Positions 1 to 7,214 of a stretch of DNA of 7,214 nucleotides are shown one piece after another (the first letter of the stretch is position 1; the number at the start of each line of letters is the position of its first letter). Made by a program: the position numbers and the translations under genes. The notes beneath the pieces are model-generated. The model was not told the origin of the DNA, searched no databases, and saw only the letters and a list, made by a program, of their open reading frames with translations. The DNA comes from an uncultured bacterium. Lineage in GTDB: Bacteria > Planctomycetota > Phycisphaerae > Phycisphaerales > SM1A02. Location of the stretch: contig CAIXEV010000273.1 of assembly GCA_903918555.1 (NCBI GenBank), positions 1 to 7,214 of the forward strand. The letters run 5' to 3'.

Positions 1-840
<840 letters not shown>

Positions 841-848
<8 letters not shown>

Positions 849-3810
849 CGCCGCCTCCGCCCTTTCCGTCGGCTGCGTCGCCGCCGCCATCGCCGGTCGC
901 GCGGCGCTTGGCGCGCAGGAGCCGCGAGGTCGTCACTTCGTCGCCACCCGCGGCCGGTTCGTCGCCCTTCGCCGCGCGCGGCGCATCGGGTGCGGGCGCC
1001 GTGCCGCCTTCCTTCACCGCGTTGCGCACATCGAGGCCGGGCCCGCGCTCGAGCGTGTCGCGCATCGAGTCGCTCGTCGCGCCGCCCTCGCCCGCGCTCG
1101 CGCCGCCGCGCGCACCGCTCTTCGACCGCGCCTTCTTCCACGCCTCGACCGTGCCGTCGCCGACCTTGCGCACGGCGACCGCGCCCGCGACGCCGCTGCG
1201 CGCGCCCGCCCAGTCGACCGCGACGCGACGCACCGCGACATCGAGCAGGAAGAACACTGCGGCGAGGATCGCCATCAGGTCCCACATGCGCCGCGCGCTC
1301 TGGGGCACCGGCAGGTTGTCGCGCAGGAACGCGTCGATCGCGGTCGGCTGCGACGACATCGACAGGACGCGCCCGCCCGTCTTCTCGGCGATCTGCTCGA
1401 GCAGCGCGCGGTTGTCGCGCACGGTGCGGAACTCCTTCGGGTACGGCACGCTCACCGAAGCCTGCATGGTGGCGCGGCGGCCGTCTTCACCGGCGCCGAG
1501 GCCGAAGTTGACGAGATAGGCGCCGGCCTCGCTCGCTGGGAACTCGGCGCGCCAGCGGCCGGGGCCGGTCTGCACGACGGTGAGCGGATCTGCGCGGCCG
1601 TCGGGGCCGACGAGCGTGGCGTCGGGGTTGAGGTCGGTCGCAAAGCCGCCCGCGGCGTTGAAGACCTCGAGGTCGACGATCGCGACCTCGCCCTCGACGC
1701 GCGAACGCACCTGCGCGTTCGCGGGCACGGCCGGCCGCAGGAGCCATCGCACCGACTGCTCCCAGAACGCGCGGTACTCGCCCCAGCTCGTCCAACCCGT
1801 CGTCCAGCGCGTGCCGGCGTCGGAGGTGAACGCGATCGAGCGGCCGAGACCGTGGTTCCAGTACGCGTAGATCGGATCGATGCCGTCCTCGGTCTGGTTG
1901 GTGATGTCGACCTGCGCGAGACCTTCGCGCGGCACCGTCAGCACATAGCCGTTGAGGCGCGGCACGCCCTGCAGGCCGCGGATCGGACCGCTGATCGACG
2001 GAACGACGCCCGGCTGGAAGTCGCCTTCGACGACGAGCGACCGCGACACGACAGCGGCCTCCTTCGTGAAGATCTTCGGGAGGTTCTTCGGGTTCGTGAC
2101 CTCGTAGAAGCGGCCGCCGGTCTGGTCGGCCATGAACTTCATGTTCACATAGTCCTGCTGCGTGCCGTGGCCGCTCACCATGATCGTGGTCATGGTGATC
2201 TTCGAGGCGATCGTGGCGTTGAGCGTCGCCTGCGACGGCGGCGCTGGGTCGCCGTCCGAGATGATGATGATGTGGCGCTGGCCGGCCTTCGACTCGGAGA
2301 GGGACTTGTTCGCCATCTGCACCGAGCCCTCGAAGTCGAACATGTCGCCGACGATCATCGAGCGCGCCGCCGCGATGGCCGCGGACTTGTCGCCCGCCTC
2401 CTGCAGCGGATGCGACCAGGTCGGGCCGTTCACGAGCGTGATGATGCCGATGAGGTCGAGCCGGGTGAGCGCCTCGATCGCCGCGATCGAGACCTGCTGC
2501 GCCCAGTAGTTGCCCTGCGGCATCTCGCACGAGTGCACGATGAGGACGAGGCCGCCGCGCACCATCTGGCGCGTGGCGGGCGGGTCGAGCTTCACGGGAA
2601 GCACATTCGACACCTCGGAGTTGATCCATCCGCCTGCGCCAAAGCTCTTGTCGCCGCCGACGACGAGCAGGCCGCCGCCGAGGTCGTGCACATAGGCGCG
2701 CAGCAGTCGATCGGTCTCGCCGTCGATGAGCCAGCGCGGGACATTGCAGAGGATGATCGCGTCGAACCCCGAGAGGTAGGTGCCCTGCTGGCTGAGCGCG
2801 TCGGGCGCGACCACCGTCACATCGAGCTGGCTGCGCGAGAGCGCGTCGGCGAGCGGCGCGCTCTCGGGGCCGCCCGAACCATCGACGAGCAGCACCTGGC
2901 CGCTGCCGTCGACGAAGGTCACCGCGGTGGCGCGGTTGTTCTCGAGCATGCCGTCCTGCGCGCCGTCGGCCGGCTCGAACACGGCCTCGAAGCGGCGCGT
3001 TCCGGCGCCCTCGAGCGGGAACGGCACGACGATCGTGCGCGGCCCGGCCTCGAGATCGACGGCGAGGCCGTCGCCCGCAGCGGCTGGGTCGAGATCGATC
3101 GGGCGGCCGCCGTCGCGGAGATAGACGGTGCCCTTGGCCGAACCTTGGCTGCGGAGCAGCAGGCGCAGGTCGGCGGTCTGGCCGGGGCGCGCGCGGGTCG
3201 GCGCGCGCAGCGCCTCGAACACCACCTCGTTGACAGACTCGTACTCGATCGGAATCACATCGATCGGAATCCCGTTCGCGCGCGCGACCTCCGCCTCGGC
3301 GAGCGCGTTGCCGACATTCTCGTTGCCGTCGGAGACGAGCACGATGCGGTTCGCGGTGTCGGGCGGCAGGATCGAGAGCGCCTGGCGCAGGCCCGCGGCG
3401 AGGTTGCTCGCGTCGCGGTCGCCCGCGTGCTCGGCGTCGGGCACGATCGAGCGCGAGTCGGGCTGCGAGACGATCTCGGCGTCGCGGCCGACGCTGATCG
3501 CGGCGACGCGGTCCTCCTGCTCGCGCTTGCCCTTGACGAGTTCCTGCACGAAGTCGCGCGACGACGCGAGGAGCGACACGGGAATCGATCGGCTGCGGTC
3601 GAGCACGAACGCCGTGGTGAGCGCCTCGCCGCGCCGCACGAACGACGGCTGCGCGAGCGCGGCGACGAGCGCCAGCACGACGAGCGAACGGAGCACGAGG
3701 CTCGTCCACCACTTCCAGCGCTCCTCGCCGTTGCGGCTGCGCCACGCGAGCACCAGCACCGCGACGAGCAGAAGGAGGAGCAGGAGAAAGAGCGGTCGTT
3801 CAAACTGCAT
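841..3810 (-). CDS. Membrane-anchored VWA / glutamine-amidotransferase-like protein
   Basis: A 989-residue protein resembling large planctomycete VWA proteins. Numbering is from the ATG at 3810. Two helices (about 7-23 and 37-54), separated by a basic loop (WRSRNGEERWKWW), resemble the BatA N-terminus. A first VWA domain follows (about 66-190) with an intact metal site, DRSRS at 71-75, and VLVSDGNEN. A glutamine-amidotransferase-like fold lies at about 304-408 (QVLLVDGSGG, LLVVGGDKSFGAGG) and shows no nucleophile-elbow Cys in the expected place, so it is probably non-catalytic. A second VWA-like domain (about 420-586) has HSCEM where DxSxS is expected, but keeps IIIISDGDP. A beta-rich region, a helix (about 842-860) and a Gly/Ala/Lys-rich tail end the protein. 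The positive-inside rule puts the domains in the periplasm and the tail in the cytoplasm. The ATG lies 8 nt after the preceding stop; a TTG at 3822, overlapping that stop as TTGA, would add four residues. The stop overlaps the MoxR start by 8 nt. Its specific substrate is unknown. Confidence 0.92.
854..858 (-). promoter_or_regulatory. Ribosome binding site for the MoxR gene, inside the VWA gene's Gly codons
   Basis: A GGAGG on the minus strand lies 5 nt before the GTG at 848. It is built from the glycine codons that end the preceding protein, so the terminal Gly run and the ribosome binding site share the same bases. It decides the MoxR start at GTG 848. Confidence 0.65.
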
Positions 3811-3818
3811 GATGGAGT

Positions 3819-4877
3819 TCAATCACCGCGTGGGAATGCGAAGAACAGGACCCGGGCGTTCGCGTGGTCGCACACCGCGTAGCGCTGCACGCCGTCGCCT
3901 CCGAGCCCCGCTGGCTCGAGAGCCCAAGGATACTTGAGCCGTCCGCCCGCGGTGCCGAGGCCGCCCACCATCCCGAGCGATTCGCCCGTGGTTGCGTCGA
4001 GCCGCTGCACCCGATGGTTCCCGTGTTCGGCGACGACGACCGTGCGGCGGCCGGGCCCGTTCGACTCCCCGAGCGGGCGCCCGGTGGCGGCGGTGATCGC
4101 CTTGCCGTCGACCTCGACCACCAGCCCGAAGGGATACGCAAGCTGGCCGGGGCCCTTGCCCGCGACCCCGAACATGCGTCGAAACTCGCCGTCGCTCGTG
4201 AAGACCTGGATCCGATGGTTGCCGACATCGGCGACATACAGCTCGTCGCGCTCCGCGTCGTACACCAGCACCTGAGGGCGCAGGAACTGCCCGGGCTCGA
4301 TGCCGGACACCCCGAACCGGTAGAGGAAGCGGCGGTTCGAATCGAAGACCTGGATGCGGTCGTTCGAGCCGTACTCGGCGACGAACATGCGTCCGTCGGA
4401 GCAGAACGCGATGTCGGTCGGGTAGATGAACTGGCCGTCGGCCATGCCGTACTCGCCGAGCGTCCAGAGCGTCTCGCCCGTCGGGGAGAACGCCATCAAC
4501 CGGTGCTCGTGCGTGTCGGCGACCACAAGCGAGCCATCGGGCGCGACCGAGGCGCCGACAGGCTTGCCGCGCTTCGCGGTGGGCATCGACCACTCGGCGA
4601 GCACCTCGCCGGTCGGCGAGAAGCGCTGGATGCGCGCGTCCTTGTCGATGACGAAGGTGTCGCCCGACACGGGTGAGATCGCCAGCACGCGCGGGCCGTT
4701 GAACTGTCCCTTGCCGCGGCCAGCGCCGCCGAGGAGCCGCTCCACCGCGACGGGCTTGTCGATGAGCGGTGCGTCGAACTCGCCCGGCGCGCCGCCCGCT
4801 TGGCCCGCGAGCGTCGGCGCGTTGGCGTCGTCGACGCCCACGAGCCCACCGCTGCGCCCGGCGTCGGTGCGGTCGCA
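3819..4877 (-). other. NHL-repeat six-bladed beta-propeller region
   Basis: This is the part of the open frame from Cys555 to the stop. It contains six repeats of about 40 residues, with the NHL pattern of a G-Q-F/L opening, a Pro and hydrophobic strand, then a D-G turn, a V-A-D/E strand, and a closing strand such as NHRIQVF. Clear copies start near residues 611, 658, 702, 750, 798 and 866; YVADVGNHRIQVF and VVAEHGNHRVQRL are the most typical cores. Six repeats are enough to close a propeller. Such domains usually bind proteins or ligands and some are enzymes; I see no catalytic signature. The fifth blade carries an insertion (about 812-830). The linker before the first blade is probably disordered. 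Confidence 0.85.
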
Positions 4878-6539
4878 CGCGACCATGCCGGCCGTCACCG
4901 CGGCGAGCATCGCGAGCGCTGCCGCGCGCGGAGCCTGACGCCCCACCGCCGCGATCACGGCGTGCACGCCGACGATCGCGACCGTGGCTGCGACAAGAAG
5001 CGCGGCCGCGCCGAACAGCACGGTCTCCGGACGCTGGTAGTGGATCGCGTTGAGGATGTCGGTGGCGATCCACTGGAACCCGGGCGGAATCACGCGGCCG
5101 CTCGCCGTCAGTTCGCCGAGGCTCCACGCAAGCGCCACCGGAAACGCAGCGGCGCCGGCGAGCAGGAGTTCGGCGCGCAGGCCGCGCAGGCGGGCGGCGA
5201 GGCTCGCGCCGTCGAGCGCGCGCAGGTTGCGCGCCGAGTCTGGCTCGCGGCCATCAAGCGCGATCGCGACGAGCGCCGCCACGGCAAGCGCGCGCCCCGC
5301 GAGGGTGCACACGACGACGAGCGGCGTGTCGTAGACGAAGGCCGTGGCGTGGTGGTTGTAGCCCGCCTCGAGCGCGATCGCCACGACGGTGCCCGGCACG
5401 AGCGACGCGAGCGCGCAGAGGGCCGTCGCCGCGAGGCCGACTCGTCGAAGCGCCGAACCACGCGGCGTTGCGAGCGCCGCGCGCAGCGCGACCGCGACGA
5501 GCGACACGACGAGCCCGGCGATTGAACCGACGACCACCGCGGAGAAGAGCGCGCGGCCATGCAGCACGAGGAAGTCGCCGAGGCGGGGCGCACTGAAGAG
5601 CGCGCGCCCGAACAAGGCGACGGGCACGAGGACGATCGCGGCGGGCAGCGCCACCGCGAGGAGCGCCATCGGGGTCGGGCGCGCAGCCCGAGCGGCGCCG
5701 CGCTCGCGCAGGCCGCGCAGCTTCTCGGCGCGCGTCATCCACACGACGAGCGCGAGGCCTGCGACCGCCAGCAGGATCGCAGGCGTTGCGGTCGCGAGCA
5801 CGCGACCCGCCGACGCGCCGAGCGCGTCGATGCTGCGGAGTTCGAATCCGAAGGTCGGGACGAACGCGAGGTCGAACGCGGTGGTCTCGCCGAGGAGAAA
5901 CGCGGCGGTCGCGACGACGCTCACCGCGAGCAGCCGCCAGTCGCGCGACCACGCCGCGCGCAGCCGCGACCACCGGCCGAGCCCGTCGACTTCGGCGAGC
6001 CGCGTGTCACCCGCCGACGCGCGCGCGCCGCGCGCGGTCAGCACCGCAAACGCAGGCGCCGCGCACCACGCGACGAGCGCGAGCGTGAGGATCGCGATCC
6101 GCATCTCGGGAACGGCGTCCGAGCGCTCCGCGAGGTCGCCGATGACGGTGCCGGGGCCGACCGAGAGCCAGAGCCCCGCGTACAGGAGCCACGGCGGAAG
6201 CGCGATCGGAAGCAGGATCGCAAGCGCAAGCACCGCGCGAAGCGCTCGCGGCGAGACGCGCGGCATCGCGCGCGACGCGCACCAGCCGACGAGCGCGCCT
6301 GCGCTCGAAGCGCCGAGGCTCCACGCGAGGCTGCGCAACAGGATCGCGAGCATGCCGCCGCCATCGACCGGCCCGCCGACGAGCGGGACCGACGAAGCGC
6401 GCCCGCCTGCGCCGCCGCCGCCAAGCGTCGCTTCGAAGAGAAGCGCCACCGCGGGCCACAGCACGACGGCGCCGACCAACACGGCGAGCGATGCGATCAC
6501 CACCGTCGCGAAGAGCGTTCCACGATGCACGCGGTTCAC
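3819..6539 (-). CDS. Two-domain ABC importer permease fused in frame to an NHL-repeat beta-propeller (906 aa)
   Basis: Residues 1 to about 533 form a double permease of the iron(III) importer type (FbpB/SfuB-like), which is the membrane channel for the binding protein encoded just before it. I count twelve hydrophobic segments, six per half. EAA-like cytoplasmic loops for contact with the ATPase lie near residues 181-200 and 436-456 (RNLRALDGASLAARLRG). After the last permease helix (about 507-532) comes a short basic linker, a thirteenth hydrophobic segment (about 539-554) ending at Cys555, a linker rich in Gly and Ala, and six NHL-type repeats (about 611-903). The start is the GTG at 6539, which overlaps the upstream TGA and has a GGAG 7 nt ahead. 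No stop codon separates the two halves. The fusion is seen directly in the sequence. Whether the cell makes one protein, or also a separate NHL lipoprotein from an internal start, cannot be told here. The permease call is firm; the role of the propeller is unknown. Confidence 0.85.
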   Translation of the reverse strand: MNRVHRGTLFATVVIASLAVLVGAVVLWPAVALLFEATLGGGGAGGRASSVPLVGGPVDGGGMLAILLRSLAWSLGASSAGALVGWCASRAMPRVSPRALRAVLALAILLPIALPPWLLYAGLWLSVGPGTVIGDLAERSDAVPEMRIAILTLALVAWCAAPAFAVLTARGARASAGDTRLAEVDGLGRWSRLRAAWSRDWRLLAVSVVATAAFLLGETTAFDLAFVPTFGFELRSIDALGASAGRVLATATPAILLAVAGLALVVWMTRAEKLRGLRERGAARAARPTPMALLAVALPAAIVLVPVALFGRALFSAPRLGDFLVLHGRALFSAVVVGSIAGLVVSLVAVALRAALATPRGSALRRVGLAATALCALASLVPGTVVAIALEAGYNHHATAFVYDTPLVVVCTLAGRALAVAALVAIALDGREPDSARNLRALDGASLAARLRGLRAELLLAGAAAFPVALAWSLGELTASGRVIPPGFQWIATDILNAIHYQRPETVLFGAAALLVAATVAIVGVHAVIAAVGRQAPRAAALAMLAAVTAGMVACDRTDAGRSGGLVGVDDANAPTLAGQAGGAPGEFDAPLIDKPVAVERLLGGAGRGKGQFNGPRVLAISPVSGDTFVIDKDARIQRFSPTGEVLAEWSMPTAKRGKPVGASVAPDGSLVVADTHEHRLMAFSPTGETLWTLGEYGMADGQFIYPTDIAFCSDGRMFVAEYGSNDRIQVFDSNRRFLYRFGVSGIEPGQFLRPQVLVYDAERDELYVADVGNHRIQVFTSDGEFRRMFGVAGKGPGQLAYPFGLVVEVDGKAITAATGRPLGESNGPGRRTVVVAEHGNHRVQRLDATTGESLGMVGGLGTAGGRLKYPWALEPAGLGGDGVQRYAVCDHANARVLFFAFPRGD
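4875..4958 (-). other. Internal lipoprotein-like signal segment at the permease/NHL junction
   Basis: An in-frame GTG at 4958 (residue 528) would begin a peptide with Arg residues at its positions 7 and 11, a hydrophobic core rich in Ala and Leu, and the sequence GMVAC followed by Asp. This looks like a lipoprotein signal with a weak lipobox (Met instead of Leu at -3) and Cys555 as the lipidated residue. Other in-frame starts are GTG at 4967 and 4946 and ATG at 4910. I see no good Shine-Dalgarno sequence before any of them. If the protein is instead one chain, the same segment is a thirteenth membrane helix that would carry the propeller to the outer face, since twelve permease helices leave the chain inside. 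Confidence 0.5.
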
Positions 6540-7214
6540 CCGCCTGCTCCGAGGATCTTCCGCGAACGCTCCGCGGTGGTGGTGACGGTCGCTGCGATGT
6601 CGGCGATGTCGAACGCAAGCGGATCGCTGACGGCGAACCCGGGGTCGCACGACGCCGACGGACCGAGCGGAAGATTGCGCGACGGCGATCGGCAAATGAT
6701 CGCCTCGCATTCGGGCGAGACGAGCCACGCGGCGACGCGCTCGGCGTCGGTGCGCGACCCCTCGCGTCCGGCGACCAGAGACACCGTGTTGGGCACGAGC
6801 ATGGTGCCGCCGCCCGGCACGCTCGCGTCCAACGAACGCGGCAGCGTCATCTCGACCGCGAGCCCGCGCGCCTGTGCCGCGAACACATCGTCGGTGTCGG
6901 TGAGGCCGTAGGCGCATTCGCCCGAGACCACGGCTTCGACGGTCGCGGCGTTGCCGCCCGTGAGCACGACGGTGCCGTTTGCACGCAGGCCTTCGAGCCA
7001 TTCGTCGAGCGTGGGCGCGTCGAGATCGCGCTTGTGCGCGTTCTGCCAGACGAGTTCGAGCGCGGCGAGGTGCCCGCGCGTCGTGCCGAATCGCGGATCG
7101 GCGATCGCGATCGCCGCGCGGCTTCCGCGGGCGACGCCGGGCTTCGCAAGCGCGCGCCAGTCGGTGATGGCGGGCGTGCCGCGCGACGGCGCGTAGGCGA
7201 TCACGCGCGCGCGC
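6536..7214 (-). CDS. ABC transporter extracellular solute-binding protein, iron(III)-type (partial, start outside window)
   Basis: This is the periplasmic binding component of an ABC importer, which would capture a ligand and deliver it to the permease encoded next. About 225 codons are visible; the frame stays open to the window edge, so the N-terminus and signal peptide are missing. The GTG at 7204 is probably internal, because the text there (RVIAYAPS, then a Trp and a KPG turn) resembles the middle of the first lobe of such proteins. Recognisable family signatures are IADPRFGTTRGH, followed by an inter-lobe segment, then YGLTDTDDVFAAQ and the second-lobe GGGTMLVPNTVSLVAG, with a C-terminal helix (AERVAAWLVSPECEAI). 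These fit the FbpA/FutA-like group. I see no adjacent Tyr-Tyr pair of the kind used by FbpA to bind iron, so the ligand is uncertain: iron, another metal, or a small organic ligand such as a phosphonate. The stop TGA overlaps the permease GTG by 4 nt. Confidence 0.88.
   Translation of the reverse strand, partial: RARVIAYAPSRGTPAITDWRALAKPGVARGSRAAIAIADPRFGTTRGHLAALELVWQNAHKRDLDAPTLDEWLEGLRANGTVVLTGGNAATVEAVVSGECAYGLTDTDDVFAAQARGLAVEMTLPRSLDASVPGGGTMLVPNTVSLVAGREGSRTDAERVAAWLVSPECEAIICRSPSRNLPLGPSASCDPGFAVSDPLAFDIADIAATVTTTAERSRKILGAGG
6547..6550 (-). promoter_or_regulatory. Ribosome binding site for the permease
   Basis: A GGAG on the minus strand lies 7 nt upstream of the GTG at 6539, inside the last codons of the solute-binding protein gene. 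It supports that GTG as the permease start, together with the 4-nt GTGA overlap between the upstream stop and this start, which is typical of translational coupling. Confidence 0.6.

Noticed and set aside
1487..3745. Minus-strand open frame of 752 codons in a different frame from the VWA gene
   Set aside because: It lies wholly inside the VWA gene and is almost entirely Arg, Ala and Pro; the VWA frame has the domain signatures.
5559..6911. Plus-strand open frame of 450 codons opposite the permease
   Set aside because: The translation is a charged, Arg-rich sequence without motifs, while the opposite strand encodes twelve clean membrane helices. It is a shadow frame.
6540..7001. Extension of the permease frame upstream to an ATG at 7001
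   Set aside because: This stretch overlaps the solute-binding protein in another frame and is Arg-rich without motifs. The GTG at 6539 has a ribosome binding site and starts immediately before the first membrane helix.
7204..7204. GTG at 7204 as the true start of the solute-binding protein
   Set aside because: The frame stays open above it, no signal peptide follows, and the sequence there resembles the interior of the first lobe of such proteins.
7202..7214. Alternating GC run at the window edge, possibly a special DNA structure or a regulatory repeat
   Set aside because: It is only about 13 nt, is read through by the solute-binding protein frame as Arg and Ala codons, and is cut by the window edge. 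Nothing supports a function.

Overview
The window is GC-rich (by eye roughly 70%) and tightly packed. All four genes I can support are on the minus strand, so transcription runs from high to low coordinates. Adjacent genes overlap by 4 or 8 nt or are separated by at most 8 nt, and there is no intergenic stretch long enough to hold a promoter or terminator. This looks like the middle of one polycistronic unit whose two ends lie outside the window. The large VWA/amidotransferase-like membrane protein, next to a MoxR ATPase and an NHL-repeat protein, in very GC-rich DNA, suggests a planctomycete, possibly of the Phycisphaerae. That is an inference from gene content; no rRNA or other marker gene is present.

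Layout in the direction of transcription. (1) 7214-6536: the C-terminal part of an extracellular solute-binding protein of the iron(III)-type ABC importers. (2) 6539-3819: a two-domain ABC permease of the same importer class that runs, with no stop codon, into a lipoprotein-like hydrophobic segment and a six-repeat NHL beta-propeller. This is either a real 906-residue fusion or a permease with an in-frame internal start for a lipoprotein. (3) 3810-841: a membrane-anchored protein with a BatA-like N-terminus, a VWA domain, a glutamine-amidotransferase-like domain, a second degenerate VWA domain, a C-terminal membrane helix and a Gly/Ala-rich tail. (4) 848-1: the N-terminal 282 residues of a MoxR-family AAA+ ATPase, cut by the window edge.

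How they may work together. The first two genes supply the binding protein and membrane channel of an importer; its ATPase is not in the window. The last two genes are a MoxR/VWA pair, a combination known for chaperone-like or metal-insertion work on protein complexes, with DUF58 and further VWA genes often following. The NHL propeller would sit on the outer face of the cytoplasmic membrane, as would the VWA domains if the predicted topology is right. A functional link between importer and MoxR/VWA module is suggested only by co-transcription and overlapping reading frames.

The plus strand has very long open frames, including one of 1292 codons across 4-3882. I judge these to be shadows of the minus-strand genes. 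I saw no tRNA, rRNA, CRISPR array, insertion sequence or attachment site.
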